This document shows, piece by piece, positions 21,957-35,721 of a stretch of 64,000 bases of DNA. Source of the stretch: Zingiber officinale (lineage: Eukaryota > Streptophyta > Magnoliopsida > Zingiberales > Zingiberaceae); NCBI RefSeq assembly GCF_018446385.1, contig NC_056002.1, positions 33,032,636 through 33,096,635 on the forward strand, in the 5' to 3' direction. The translations under genes were made by a program, and so were the position numbers. Under the pieces are notes generated by a model. That model made no database searches and was not told where the DNA came from. It was given only the letters and a program-made list of their open reading frames with translations. Each line of letters begins with the position of its first letter. The stretch's first letter is position 1.

Positions 21957-24589
21957 GTATTTTTGCCCAACTATTTCTCTAAAAGTCAGACCAAAATTGA
22001 ATACTCCACTGAAACACAGTAGTGCTATGAAAAGAATTAGTTCCTCTTCTGTCATCCCTTCTACTTCTCATCATGTTTGCCTTTGTTACTCTTCATACAT
22101 CCTTTAATTTCTAGGAAATTCTCAAGTTTGACATGTTCAACCATAATTTATATTGATCTCAAAATTTAACTAGGCAAACTGTTCATGCATCCAGGCATTC
22201 CAGACTATTCGGGTAGGGCAGCTGTCCAATAGAGAGATTTGGGCAATTAGGAAAGGTTGGGCAGTTAATCTGGGCAGTTCAGGTGACCAGGCAAGCTGCC
22301 TGGGTGTGCCATTCAAGTGCTCCAAGCTGCTGGGCAGTCAAGAGGGCAGGTGGTTTGGACAGTCATGCGAACGGCCCAGGCAAGCCACCAAAGAAGCTAT
22401 CCTTACACTAACAAAGCAAGTTATTACGTATTTATTTCCGTTCTAGAGTTTTCTAAAACAATTGAGATCAAAATTTTCTGTTAATGGTGAAAAGACAACC
22501 ACAGACATTGTTCTCAACAAAGTGAAATTATGGGAAACTACACAAATAAGGGGTATGTTCCTTGATACAGCAATCTTTCTTGCAAAATTCTATAAAGCTT
22601 TAAAGAAGCAAGTAAAAAAGTCACTTGTTGTTGGTGAGAAGGTTGGATTATTGGGCTATCTGAATTCCATCCATTGTGACTTAGTAATCTTAGATTGTAA
22701 GTAGAATATGGCGACACAATGAAGAGGCAGTGGCAATGAGTCAGAAAGACTGTAATTCATTCAAATGCGGTTCCATTGGCAATCTAAGATTTTAACTAAC
22801 AATAACAAAAAGGTTTAAAGAGAAATTACTGTTTGATAGGAGAAAGGTTAACATAGCTTACCATGGGGGATGGCTGTAACGGAGACTAGAGCAGGGGTTA
22901 ACACTCACCACAATCCACTGATCCATCCCATATGAAGCACTGTCCACCTTGGAGATATTTGGATCATAAAAAGTTCAAAAGAAGGCACAGAACATCAAGC
23001 AGTCCTTTGAATCCAGATATTGCACTAGAGCACTAGTCAAGGACCTAACCACAAGCTTAAACACCTAAATGATTAATATAGATAAAAAATTATGAAAGCC
23101 TAGTTTTGATGTCTAACTGGCAATTGTAACTAAAGTTAAACAATAATCACTAAATTAATAGTGAAAAGGCAGTCCGAGCAAGCTGGACAGTTTGGGCAAG
23201 CATCCTAATTGACAAAACACAAGAAAATATACTGTCATCCATTTATTTGGTACAATAAACCAGGATATAAGACATATGATCTTTTAGAATATATATATAT
23301 ATATATATATATTAAATGATGGCCCTGTCTGCTGCTGAGTCCAAATAGTTCTTCCATTGTCATGCAGCACAGTTGATACGCTGATATATAGTAATTTGTT
23401 CGTCCAAACCACATTTTCATTTGATAAATCTTGTTGACAGAGAAAGAAGTAATCATTTCACTAAAGATAAACAATTATCACCAAAATTAATAGTGAAAAG
23501 GCAGTCCGAGCAAGCTGGACAGTTTGGGCAAGCATCCTAATTGACCACACACAAGAAAATAAACTGTCATCCATTTATTTGCTACAATAAACGAGGATAT
23601 AAGACATGATCTTTTAGAAAAATAAAATAAATATTAAATGATGGCCCTGTCTGCTGCTGAGTCCAAATAGTTCTTCCAATGTCATGCAGCACAGTTGATA
23701 CGTTGATATATGGTAATCTGTTCGTCCAAACCACATTTTCACTTGATATATCTTGTTGACAGAGAAAGAAGTAATCATTTCATCCCAATCAGCTTTTCAT
23801 CTGATGCACCTTGGTGAAGACAGAAGCCTTGGCCTTTGAAATGATATTAAGCAAGTTTCTTGATGATAAATAAGGAGCTTGGCAATCAAGTTGGTTGTTA
23901 TGGGGCGTTTGGTTCATAAGAATAACTATTTATTTTTTCCTATGTTTGATTGAAAAATAAATAAACTAAAAAAAGTAATCCTTATGGGATGATGCTCCTT
24001 CATTATCCTTCATAGTTATCCTTTACACAGTTACAGTAAATGCATATTACTACTCTATTTCCTTCTCCAGGCAAGCCAAGCTGGAAAGGCAGGCTGACGG
24101 AGAGACAAATGGGCAGGAGGGTTCAAGCAAGCCAGTAGGTCTTTCTTGTTGGTCAATTGCATCATTGATATAGGCCTGCATTTACTTGAGCAACTTGTGG
24201 AAAATAAAACAGTGCACTATGCAAAGATATTGTTATTGTGTTGGAGAATTAAAGGATGGACATCCTTGTGTAGATTGGGTAGTTTGGACAAGCAAATGAT
24301 TGGAGCAAGCCAAGAAACTAATATTACACAGATCAAACATGTTGGTTATTAGTTATTACATAATTGTTCTTATTGTTGATTCAGCTAAAACAAGTGAGAT
24401 TAAATTTCTATAACTGTGAAAAAAGAACAAGAAAACAATTGTCTCAATAGAGCTAATTATCTAAACCTGCCAAAAGGGTATGTGCCATGCTAGAGTAGTT
24501 CTGTAAATGTTTAACAAAAAAGAAAATTTCAGTAAAAATTCGATGCTACTGCCAGGGAAGGTTGCCATATTACTTTTTAGGTTTTCTGA
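21957..24589. other. Intergenic, several local duplications, no gene supported
   Basis: 22200-22400 and 24060-24330 are rich in GGGCAG/GGCAAGC phrases. AATTGAGATCAAAATTTTCTG-AA near 22460 recurs in changed form near 24385. A short ORF at 22462-22704 has no recognisable motif. A piece at 23935-24055 begins GGGGCGTTTGGTT, like the end of some plant MITEs, but no partner end was found. Confidence 0.5.
23138..23782 (+). repeat. Tandem duplication, about 320 bp unit
   Basis: Copy 1 is about 23138-23463 and copy 2 about 23468-23782. They match closely from TTAATAGTGAAAAGGCAGTC to GAGAAAGAAGTAATCATTTCA. Copy 1 has an (AT)n run at 23289-23312 where copy 2 has an A-rich run. Confidence 0.85.
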
Positions 24590-26220
24590 GTTCTACCTAA
24601 TATGGCACTTAACAATCTTCAAGCAAGGCATCTTTCCAGTAAGTGCTCTGTCCTTCATGATGACTCCTTCGTCTAAAGTCTGTTTCTTTAACTTGGCAGA
24701 TAAGCTCCATCTCTCGGAGGTTGTTGATGATGTTGCGGCTTGCCGTTCATTCGATGTCGGCCATATGGGATCTTTTTTCGTGTTCCTCTGGGTGGAGGAT
24801 GCTCGTTCGTCCTGAGTTGACCAACTCTGCGTATTGTTCCAGGAGAGGATAAGGCCCGTTAGGTGATGGGATGCCTTCATATTGGGCTTTGCCTGGATTT
24901 GTAATAGTGCTTCTTCTATCTGGATTAGTAGAAGAAGATCCTTCTCCGTCGGAGTCCATGGTCCTGTAATATGACAAACCAATCGAGAGAGAGCGTCAGC
25001 AAGTAGGTTATCTTTACCTTCAATGTGCTGGAATTGAACATCAATGCCAAGTCCTGTGATGTAGTCTGTAAAGGATAACCATCTGACCCTTGATGGGTTG
25101 TTTTGTGCTATTTTATTGAAGAAGCTTATAATCGCTTCGCAATCAGTCCGTATAATTAACTCAGGCTTATCCAGATAATATATTTTGAAACTATCCATGC
25201 TATTCATTACAGCGTGGATTTCAGCATCAATTGTGAACTTGATTGGGTTGTATTTGCCACTTGCGTAAGCACATATCTTCTCTTTTGTTTTAGGATCATA
25301 CCTGTGAGGTTTCCACTTACATACGCCTCCCCATCCTTCCATGCATCCATCAGTTTCTAATATGATATAGCATTCTTCTAGTGGAATTGCAAGGTCAGGT
25401 AGGTCAGTAATCATCTTCTTAATTTTATGAACTAAGGCCCAATCGTGGGAGTTCATCTTTCTTTCACCATTTGGGCTGGTCTTTGAATATAATGGGCCTA
25501 GTAATCTACCGAGGTTAGGTATATCACTTCGACAATAGTTAAGGAGACCTAACCAGGAACGAAGGCCCTTTGTATTTGTCAACTCTTGATCTTTGAAATT
25601 TGCTATCTTTGAAATAATGTGGGCTTGAAGCTTTATTGTTGATGGCCCAATAACAGCACCTAGGAACTCAATTGTAGGGCTGCCAATTTTCATCTTTGTA
25701 GGGCTCAGAATGAGCCCATTCTTCTTACAGATTGATAACATCTCCTTTAAATGCCCCTTGTGTTCTTCTTCTGTTTTGGAAAACACAAGAATATCATCAA
25801 TGTACACTGCAATAAATTTTTCCGTACCTTTAAAGCACTCATCCATCTTGCGCTGGAATATAGCAAGGGCATTCTTTAAACCGAATGGCATAACCAGTCA
25901 TTCGTATAAGCCATCAGGTACCCAGAATGTTGTCCATTCAATAGACTCAGGTTCCATTGCTACTTGGTGGAAGCCGGATTTAAGATCAAATTTTGAATAA
26001 ATATTGCTTCCTCCTATACGTTTGATAATTGTGTTGATCCCCGGAAGGCTGTATTGGTCTTTATGAGTATTGTCATTCAGTCTTTTGTAGTTGAATACCA
26101 TTCGCTCCTTGCCCTTAACTTCTCGTTTGGTCATGGGGTCAACTGTTGTGCCAGAATGAACAATTATTGCTGTGGTTCGGTGATGACTCTGGCTTGGTCG
26201 TATTACCTTGAGATCCAAGA
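24590..26220 (-). pseudogene. Viral reverse transcriptase and RNase H region (fossil)
   Basis: RT signs include YSLPGINTIIKRIGG, KFDLKSGFHQV, MPFGLKNA and the active-site box YIDDILVFS. RNase H signs include ETDGCMEGWGGVCKW and the LADALSRL end. The residues match badnaviruses better than LTR retroelements. About 130 residues of low-complexity tail follow RNase H. Confidence 0.92.
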
Positions 26221-26446
26221 GGGCTTAAACATGTCTTTTGAAGGCGTCTTGCATTTTGGGGGTTACGTGCTTCAGTGGCCTGTCTTCTATTGTTAGGTCC
26301 GGAATTTTTATGACAATTTTGCATTTGATTTGATTTTTCTCCCGGTAGCATATAGGATTATTGCCGATGTACCCCGTATTTGATAATTCCTTTATAATGC
26401 CTTCTATTCTGGTCCCAGTCTGCCAGGTGCAAACTTGCTCCTTTAT

Positions 26447-26870
26447 CTAGTAATATTCTTCTTCCTCTAAGTCTAGTTCTTCAATGGTGGCTGCTGCAGA
26501 AACAGTTTGATGAGTTTTGATGGTAGTAATATTCTTGTAGAAAGTTACCTCATCTCCTTCAATTCTGATGCCACCATATAGGGATCGGATGAAATTACAT
26601 CCTATGATCATAGTAATGTTACCACCGATTGATAGAGGAAATGCATATGTGTATGGTATCCTGAAAGTGTGTTCTCCAATTCTCATATTGTCATTCTTTA
26701 ATTTCTTTTTGGCCGTCGTCTTTGAGTTGATACCACTGAAATTGACAATAAACATGTTATCTTCAATGGCATCTTCTAAGACTGATGTCTGGTCAATACA
26801 ACAAGTGGTGGCTCCTGTGTCAAGGATGGCATTTACTTTGATTTCCTTAATGCCAGGGATGGACAAATAA
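26447..26870 (-). pseudogene. Viral aspartic protease region (fossil)
   Basis: The active-site box AILDTGATTCCID is followed by the usual beta-rich stretch and IGCNFIRSLYGGI, which fits a caulimovirid retropepsin. It ends right at the SIRE insertion point. Confidence 0.88.
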
Positions 26871-26886
26871 ACGTCAAGGTTGAATA

Positions 26887-28069
26887 TGTTGGATCGAGAT
26901 CGCGCTAGAGGGGGGGTGAATAGCGCTCACGGCTAAATTGTTTGAATTATCGGAATCGTTCGATTTCAAACGTACGAGTAAATGCAGCGGAAATAGAAAA
27001 GACAAACACAGACAGAAGAACACGGAGGATTTACTTCGTTCGGAGCCTAAGACAACTCCTACTCGAAGGCGCGCGATCCTTGATCACTTCCGGTGGGCAA
27101 CAACTATAAGCTCGATAAGAATTACAAGTTGAAGTACAATAAACGACAATAAATAATTATACAGACGACAAAGAAATGAAGATCCAGAGCTCCTGGTCAT
27201 CGGGCACAAGTAGCAGCACTTCGAAATGTTGTTTTGAGCAGCACGTAGCACTGGAATCACTTGAAACTTGATATATTGAAGTGCTGGATCAAATCTGATC
27301 TGGTCGAACTTCATCCCTTTAAGGCGCCTTATAGCCTGCTTAAGGCGCCTTCCAAGGCGCCTTATACTTCCATGAAGGCGCCTTCAATGAACTTTCGCAG
27401 CCAGGTCAGCCTTTGCACCCGAGGCGCCTCCAAGCTCCATGGAGGCGCCTCGGATACTGTTCATTCGAGGAAAAACCCCATTTCTTTGTACCTGCAGGAT
27501 GTGTTAGTCCCAAACAATATCCTGCAACACAAAGTTAGCATAAATAACAGAATGAATATGATAAGAATTGTTATGACAGTCTCCGGACTGTCCGGGTCTG
27601 ACTTCGGATTTCCGACCGAAAACCCTAGGTCGACCCGACGCCTACTGTTCCTTCTACGGGGAACGCGTCCTCACCTACTCCACTCAGGAGATTTACCTGT
27701 GCCAGTCGATCCTCCAGATCGACTGGACTTTTGCTCAGCACTCGACGCTTCCGGACTTTCTGCTGGACATCCGCTTCCCGGCCAGTCTAGTCTTTCACTT
27801 GGTTCGCGACACTAGGACTTTCCACCTAGGGTTACCACCCCCTAGGACTTTTGCCTGAAGCCATCGACCTGCCAAGACTTTCCGCATAGCGTTACCACCC
27901 CCTATGACCTAGGGTTACCACCCCCTAGGGTTTTCACCTTTGCCCAACCGCAGTTAGGACTTTCCTGAAAGCCTCAAGCAGACTTGTTAGATTACAAAAC
28001 GCCTTAACTTTGAATCCTATGCCATTATCAAAACACGAGTTCGATCGTCGGATGCTTCCCGCACCAACA
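26887..28069 (-). repeat. 3' LTR of the SIRE element
   Basis: 1183 bp, + strand ends TGTTGGATCGAG and CGCACCAACA. Carries GGCGCC palindromes (27320-27445) and a CC-CCTA(G/T)GAC repeat near 27825-27930. Confidence 0.93.
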
Positions 28070-29097
28070 ATCTCCCCCTTTTTGATTATGACAACTCAAA
28101 TTCAAAGTTAAGTAAACAGATGAATAGATAAATACTTTTAACACAGGCAAATTTGCTAAGAATAGATAAACACATTTAACAAAGCAAATTTGCTAATTTT
28201 TAGTGCCAACTATATGCTCCCCCTTAACTGTTGGTTCCCCTTTTAAGTTTTATTTTTACATTTACAATACTCTCCCCCTTTGCCATATATCAAAAATAAT
28301 CAAGAGTAGTCATTTTAAAAATAGCTAGATTTTGAGACCACTTATCAATCCCTTCTTATTTTTAGTTAAGTGAAAAGATGATGTTAGCATTATAGAACTG
28401 TTTGGAGACTGTGCACTAATTTAAAAAGTTAACTGAGTTCAACAAAGTTTTGAAAATTAAGATTGGAACTTAGCTTAGTTTTTTTTTTTTTTTTACAAGT
28501 ATTGAATTTTGAGAGCTTAACTTAAGTTTTAAACAATATTTAAATTTTAGGACAAGGAAGGAGCAAAGTATCTAAAATTTGGTTTTAATAAGTCAGTTGG
28601 TCCTTAAATCCAAGCATGGGTCAAGTTTAATAGATTGATTTTTAAGAGGTATCAGAGCCCTAAAGATCAAAACATGCTTAATCAGAAAACTGAGTGTCTT
28701 TTACCAACTGTCTAACCTTTAGCTACTTGCTGATTGCCTATAGGGCAACAGCTTTCACAAGGTTAGTCAAGTCAAGTCAATTTGGTCCAGTTAGATTTGA
28801 CTAGAGCTGGAAGACTTGACTTGATTGATGTTTATTGCGTGTTTAATGCCCAGACTCATATCGATGCACAGATATAAGCATTCTTGAGTCCAGGCTGAAC
28901 CCTATGCATCTCACGCCGTTCTATCAAGGTAAACCTAGGTGTTTGTGAGATGCTCTGGCTTAATTCTAGGGGAACATGATTTCTAGGTGAACCGCTTAGG
29001 CTAATTGCAAAAGTTTGAAAAATCTAGGAAATTGGGAATTTGAAATTTATTTTTCCTAGAATTTAAAAGACAAAAACAAGATAATAAAATAAGACAC

Positions 29098-30573
29098 CTA
29101 CTCTACCCAACACATTCCTATTTGCCTTCTAAGTGCACTGAACTCAAGTTCAGGTAAGGGTTTTGTAAAGATGTCAGCTAGGTTTGATTTGGACTCAACA
29201 TGGTTGAGTGCAATTTCACCTTTAGCTACATGATCTCTTACAAAGTGGTGTTTTACCTCTATGTGTTTAGTTCTAGAGTGGTGAATCGGATTTTTGGTGA
29301 GATTAATTGAGCTGATATTATCAATAAAAATTTTTGTATTTTTATATTCTAGTTGGTAGTCTTTTAATGTATGCATCATCCACAACAGTTGAGATGCACA
29401 TTCTCCTAGAGCTATGTATTCAGCTTCTGTAGTGGATAGAGCAACACAATGTTGCTTTCTGCTTGACCAACTTACTAAGCACTGACCTAGAATCTGGCAG
29501 CTACCACTTGTACTTTTTCTGTTTAACTTGCACCCGGCATAGTCTGAATCAGAATAGCCATAAAGGTCAAAGGTGCAAGTTCTTGGGTACCAAAGTCCTA
29601 CATTTAGAGTTCCTTTAATATACCTAAGTATTCTTTTAACATGTGATAGGTGTGATTCTTTTGCACAGGATTGATATCTTGCGCACATACCTACTGCAAA
29701 CAGTATGTCGGGTCGACTTGCAGTTAGGTAAAGTAAGCTACCTATGGCACTCCTATAGTACTTTGGGTCTACTGATTTTCCTTCAGGGTCAGAGTTAATG
29801 TTAATGTTGGTTGCCATTGGTGTATTTATGATTTTTGAATTTTCCATGCAGAATTTTTTAATTAACTCCTTAGCATATTTAGTTTGATAAACATAGATTC
29901 CATCTTTTGTTTGTTTAATTTGTAAGCCTAAGAAGAAGTTGAGTTCCCCAACCATACTCATTTCGAATTCATTTTCCATTAATTTAACAAATTCTTTTAA
30001 AAACTTAGAGTTAGTTGAACCAAAAATTATGTCGTCAACATATATTTGAGCTATAAAGATGCCTTTTTCTATAGTTTTTACAAATAATGTTGGATCTATT
30101 TGTCCTTGGTTGAAGGCTTTGGATATTAAGTAATTAGATAATCTTTCATACCAAGCCCTAAGGGCTTGTTTTAGTCCATATAACGCCTTTTTAAATTTGA
30201 ATACATGGTTTGGATAGTCTAAGTCTTCAAATCCTGGAGGTTGGCTTACGTAGACCTCTTCTTTGATAAACTCATTTAAAAAGGCTGACTTAACGCCCAT
30301 TTGGAATAACTTAAACCCTTTATTTGCTGCATAGGCTAATAACATCCTAATGGATTCAAGTCTAGCTACCGGAGCATATGTTTCATCATAGTCTAAGCCT
30401 TCGACCTGACTAAACCCTTTGGCTACTAGTCTAGCTTTGTTTCTTATTATATCACCGTGATCATCCAACTTGTTCCTAAAACCCCATTTGGTGTCTATTA
30501 TTGATTTGTCTATGGGTTTGGGTACAAGGTCCCAGACTTGATTTCTCTCGAATTGTGCTAATTCTTCCTGCAT
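29098..30573 (-). pseudogene. Copia RT and RNase H of the SIRE element
   Basis: RT signs: [34 protein letters not shown], and the active-site box YVDDIIFGS. RNase H signs: [34 protein letters not shown] and DIFTKPL. About 490 residues in one open stretch. Typical of the SIRE/Maximus lineage. It copies element RNA into DNA in the virus-like particle. Listed as part of a fossil element. Confidence 0.93.
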
Positions 30574-30705
30574 TGCAATGACCCAGTCTGGGTCAGGAAG
30601 GGCTTCTTCTATAGTTTTAGATTCAATTTTGGAAATAAGGGCAATCTGACTAAGGTTTCTATAGGATGATCTAGTTCTGACTCCTAGGTTTGGGTCACCC
30701 AGAAT

Positions 30706-32112
30706 TTAGTCAGGTGGGTGAGAAGTACTTACTCTAGTTGGTCTCGGCTGTGGTTCAGGTACTGGTTCTTCTGACTCATTAAGATTATGTTGGATTTCAT
30801 CATCTTTTATAGTTCTTGGATTAATGTCAATATTTTCAGTTATATTAGGTAAATTGTTTTCTTCATCAAATATTACATTAGTTGTTTCTTCAACTTTCAA
30901 GGTGTTTTGATTATATACTCTAAAGGCTCTACTGGTTGAGGAGTATCCTAAAAATATTCCTTGGTTAGACTTGGGTGTAAATTTTCCTAAGTAATCTTTA
31001 GTATTTAAAATGTGAACTTTACAACTAAATACTTTTAAATAGTTTAGGTTGGTAATTTTATGATAGTAGAGTTCATACGGTGTTTTATTGTGAGATTTGT
31101 TTATTAAAATTCTGTTTTGAATATAATTTGCAGTATTTATTGCTTCAGCCCAAAATTGATGATTTAACTTATATTCGTTTAACATTGTCCTAGCGGCTTC
31201 TTGTAGTGTTCCATTTTTACGTTCTACTAGTCCATTTTGTTGGGGGGTTCTAGGGCATGAAAATTCATGTTGGTATCCATTTATTTTACAAAATTGGGTA
31301 AATCTATGATTTTCAAATTCTCCCCCGTGATCACTTCTTATTCTTTTAATTTTAGTATCTTTTTCATTTTCCGTTAATTTGCAAAAATTACTAAATATTT
31401 CATAGGTTTCATCTTTTGTTTTTAGGAATTTTACCCATGTGTACCTAGAGTAGTCATCAATTATCACTAAACAATATTGGTTCTTGCTTAGTGACTTGGC
31501 TCCATGTGAATCAAATAGGTCAATATGAAGGAGCTCAAGTATGGTGTTAGTTCTTTCTAGGTTAGTTGACTTGTGAATTGACTTGGTTTGTTTTCCTTTT
31601 TGACACGCATCACAGATTGAATTTTCAATAAATTTTAATTTGGGCAAACCTCTAACTAGACCATTTTGACTCATTTTTGAAATGAGTCTAGTGTGAGTGT
31701 GACCTAGCCTTCTGTGCCACAGTTGGATTTCCTCTTGTTGTGTCAAGAGACACTTTATTGAGGATATTAATAAGTCAATTGTGTAGATATTATTCTTCCT
31801 AAGTCCCTTAAATCTAATTTCAGGGTTTTCAATATTTTTAACTAGACATCCAGATTTATCAAAATTGACTAAATATCCGTTGTCACACAATTGACTTATA
31901 CTTAGTAAATTAAAGTTAAAATTTTCAACCAATAAAACATTTCGAATAATGAAATCGGAACTAAGTTCAATATTACCTTTTCCGATTACTTTAAGTTTAC
32001 CGTCGTTGCCGAAAGCAACTGATCCTAGATTCTTGTACTTGAGTTTGGTAAACTTCAACTTATCTGCAGTCATATGTCTGGAGCATCCACTATCCAACAT
32101 CCATTGATCCAA
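30706..32112 (-). pseudogene. Copia protease end, GAG-pre-integrase and integrase of the SIRE element
   Basis: Starts with the protease active-site phrase WMLDSGCSRHMT, then the GAG-pre-integrase zinc-binding region (LWHRRLGHTH with CDACQKGKQTK), then the integrase core (HIDLFDSHGAK, IIDDYSRYTWV, SDHGGEFEN, CPRTPQQNGLVERKN) with the DDE acidic residues visible. Inserts new element copies in the nucleus. Confidence 0.93.
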
Positions 32113-32224
32113 TTCCTACACATGAAGTAGTTGAATTGGTTTCTTTTTAATGGATTCAAAGATAGTTTAATTGAAGTATACTCCTTAGATTTTCCATCTT
32201 ACCCAATCTAAGTTAGCAATCAAT

Positions 32225-33055
32225 TAACCCTATGGTAGTTTTAACAATTTTGAGATTTAAGTTTTTCAAATAATTTTGAAATTAAATTTTTAAAGTAATT
32301 TTGAAATTTAAGTTTAAAATAATTTTGAAATTTAAGTTTTTAAAATAATTTTGAAATTTAAGTTTTTTTTTTAAAACAATTTTAAAATTTAAGTTTTTTT
32401 AAAACAATTTTGAAATTTAAGTTTTTTAAAACAATTTTGAAATTAAAGTTTTTAATACAATTTTGGAATTTAAGTTTTCTAAAATAATTTTGAAATTTAA
32501 GTTTTTTTTTAAAACAATTTTGAAATTTAAGTTTTTTAAAATAATTTTGAAATTTAAGTTTTTAAAGTAATTTTGAAATTTAAGTTTTTAAAATAATTTT
32601 GAAATTAAATTTTTAAAGTAATTTTGAAAAATAATTTTGAAATTAAAATTTTAAAATAATTTTGAAATTAAAGTTTTTTAAAACAATTTTGAAATTTAAG
32701 TTTTTTTTAAAACAATTTTGAAATTCAAGTTTTTTTTAAAATAATTTTGAAATTTAAGTTTTTAAAATAATTTTGAAATTTAAGTTTTTTAAAACAATTT
32801 TGAAATTAAAGTTTTTAATACAATTTTGGAATTTAAGTTTTCTAAAATAATTTTGAAATTTAAGTTTTTTTTTAAAATAATTTTGAAATTTAAGTTTTTT
32901 TTTAAAATAATTTTGAAATTTAAGTTTTTAAAATAATTTTGAAATTTAGGTTTTTAAAGTAATTTTGAAATTTAAGTTTTTAAAATAATTTTGAAATTAA
33001 AGTTTTTTAAAACAATTTTGAAATTTAAGTTTTTTAAAACAATTTAATTTAATTG
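32225..33055 (-). repeat. AT-rich tandem array inside the SIRE element
   Basis: About 25-30 copies of a 25-32 bp unit built on AATTTTGAAATTTAAGTTTT, with variable T and A runs. It lies between gag and integrase. A related weaker run (GATTTTGAATTTTAA) is at 33640-33800. Confidence 0.9.
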
Positions 33056-33930
33056 TTAATTAACTTGATTTAACTTCAAGTCAATTTTCATAATTTAATT
33101 TCTTAATCATCTCACCCGATCTAAGTTTTCAATCAGGGAATCCTATAATTGCTGTGAGATGATTTATTGTTGAATTTAAGTGTCTGGTTTAACTTTGTGT
33201 TAGATTCAGGTTTAGCTTTGGGTTCAACAAGTAAGCATTTTTTGGATAAACTTCTGGACTATGGTGAGTCACAAGGAGCTCATTAAAGTAACCATGCCTT
33301 CGAGGTTTCCCAAATAGTTCTACCCATTGAACTTAATACTAATCCTTGGTCTAACTAGTTAGGATCCATTTAAGGGTAGCTTCGGTCAGTTCCACTTGGC
33401 CAAATGCACCAGGTCGAAGTCATATCTTCCTAGACATGCGATGCCCAAGCTTCTCTACCGTACTATCATCCAAAAACTTCACCAGTACTGTGGGTCAAGT
33501 TAAATTTAGCCCTTTTTAATTTAACCTTAATTACCCTGCCGGGTAATCTACTCTTGTTTTACCCATTTCGGGTACATTAGGTTTAGTTACCCTATCGGGT
33601 AGTTCAGTTGGGGGTGCCAACTAGTCTGGATCCTCCATCTATCTTTGATTTTGATTTTTAAATTTTGAATTTATAATTTAATTTCGAATTTTAATTTGAT
33701 TTTGAATTTTGAATTCATAATTTGATTTCGAATTTTAATTTGATTTTGAATTTTAAATTTTGAATTTATAATTTGATTTCGAATTTTTACTTTTAAACTT
33801 TTAAGATCGTTTTTCTTTTAGCTCCCCCTGGATCATGGCCTCGATATGGTCTATCGAGGTAGTGTATTTGATCCTTCGGAACCCAGTACTGGCCAAATCC
33901 AACTTGATTGATCAACTTAGATTTGGGGAC
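33055..33930 (-). other. Non-array part of SIRE internal region
   Basis: No clear coding match. Includes several near-copies of TACCC(T/G)-TCGGGTA at 33530-33605 and an AT-rich run. It lies between the gag tail and the AT-rich array. Confidence 0.4.
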
Positions 33931-35456
33931 CTATGCTTGGACTAATTTACTATTTTGTTTGTTTATTAGGGATAAATAAGATTTATATTTCTTTTTACTC
34001 TTATATCCTAGCTCAGTTCTATTGTAGACGGCTCTTTGTGTCCCAAGAATTAGGTCCAAATTCTTGGAGCCCAGAGAAAACTGTTCTAAGGTATTTTTTA
34101 AATCTTTTACCTGATTTTTCAACCTAGAATTTTCTTCCTCAAGTTTTTGAACTTGAGTCGAATTTCCAGGCTGAACTTGATCAGGTAAGAAATTAGTGTT
34201 AGTCACCTTTTTGAGGACAACTACTTCCTTTAGAAGTGATTTAATCCTAATGTTGATTTAGCTAACTTGCGTAATAAGTAATTAACTAAATTATTGAGCC
34301 TTGGAATACTTACAGTAGAGTCTGGCCCTTCGGAAACGGATGCGGATCTGTGGCTCTGCTCGGAGTCGGCCTCAGACTCGCTCTCACTCTCGATGATCTA
34401 GTCCCGGGCCATTAGTGCGAGTAAACTCGTCTGATCGAGTTCGTCGTCGTCGTCCTCCGAAGAAGATTCGTCCCACGTTGCCTTTAGGGCCTTCTTACTT
34501 CTTTGCTTTTTGGTTTCCTTTTGGTTGGGGCAGTTGGCTTTGATATGTCCTTTCTGGTTGCACCCGTAGCAGGTGACTTCAAACTTCACTTTCGAGCTTG
34601 GTTGGGCCTTCTTGGATTAGACTCCCTTCTTCAGATCTTTCTTGTTGAAACCCTTCTTTTTCTTGTAGAGCTTCTTTACGAGATTCACTAGTTCGCTGGT
34701 CAGTTCATCTTCTGAATCTTCTGAGTCGGGTTCATTTTCTGATTCTGGTTCAATTTTTCGTCTGGATCTTGGTTCACATGTTCGACTAGTACCTGCAACC
34801 AAGGCAATACCCTTCTCGGTTGGCTGTGCATTAGTTTGTTCATGAAGTTCAAATTCAGAAAATAACTCGTCTAACTTTAAAGAAGATAAATCTTTGGAGA
34901 CCTTGTAGGCATCTACCATTGATGCCCACAATGTACTCCTTGGAAACGAATTTAATGCGTACCTTATGACGTCCCGATTTTTGACTCTCTGTCCAATTGC
35001 ATGAAGAGAGTTGAGAATGTCCTGGATGCGCGAGTGAAGCTGGCTCGCCGTCTCACCTTCCTGCATTTTTAAATTATATAATTTATTAAATAATAAATCT
35101 CTTTTACTTACTTTTGTGTCGGTGGTGCCCTTGTGGAGTTCGATCAACTTCTCCCAGAGTTCCTTTGCGGTTGAAAAGGGACCGACTCTGTTAAGCTCCT
35201 CCTTGGTAAAACCGCACTGGAGAATGCAAATAGCTCTGGCATCAGCTTCTACCTTCTTGATTAAAGCTGATTCCCAGTCTTCGTAGGATGTAGTCTTGCC
35301 GTCTGTGTCAGTTGGTAGTTGTAGTCCAGTCTTGACGATCATCCATGTTTCGAACTGGGTTTTCATAAATGTCTCCATCCGTCCCTTCCGGTATCCGAAA
35401 TCTTCTCCGGTGAAGAGCGGGGGACGGACAGTACTAAAACCCTCTTGTTGGGTCAT
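33931..35456 (-). pseudogene. SIRE gag region
   Basis: The right part (about 34617-35456) is a UBN2-type copia gag (PPLFTGEDFGYRKGRMETF, ELWEKLIELHKGTTD, WASMVDAYKVSKDL). The middle has a CCHC knuckle (CYGCNQKGHIKANC) and an acidic SSSEDDDDE stretch. The left part is a coiled coil (LEEENSRLKNQVKDL) followed by NLDLILGTQRAVYN, a phrase common in SIRE-type gag. Structural protein of the particle; fossil with a few breaks. Confidence 0.9.
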
Positions 35457-35721
35457 TTGTAATACTGCACGACAAAAGAATACACGAATTCTGTTCCAAG
35501 ACTAAGTCTTGGATTAGTAGTGCGGGAGAAAAGAAAAGAAATGACGAGCTTGAGTGGTATTGTACCAACTTCAAGCAAAACCGATTCGATAAAAATAATT
35601 AAAATTTAGCTATCGAGCTAATTCTAATTTTGACTCCGAAAAAAATAAACAAAATACCACGAAAAAAAATATTTTGAATGGTGGTTGCACCAATTCAAAA
35701 TAACCCCGCTCTGATACCAAT

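Noticed and set aside
23935-24055. MITE beginning GGGGCGTTTGGTT
   Set aside because: No matching inverted end or target duplication was found nearby, so it stays a note within the intergenic entry.
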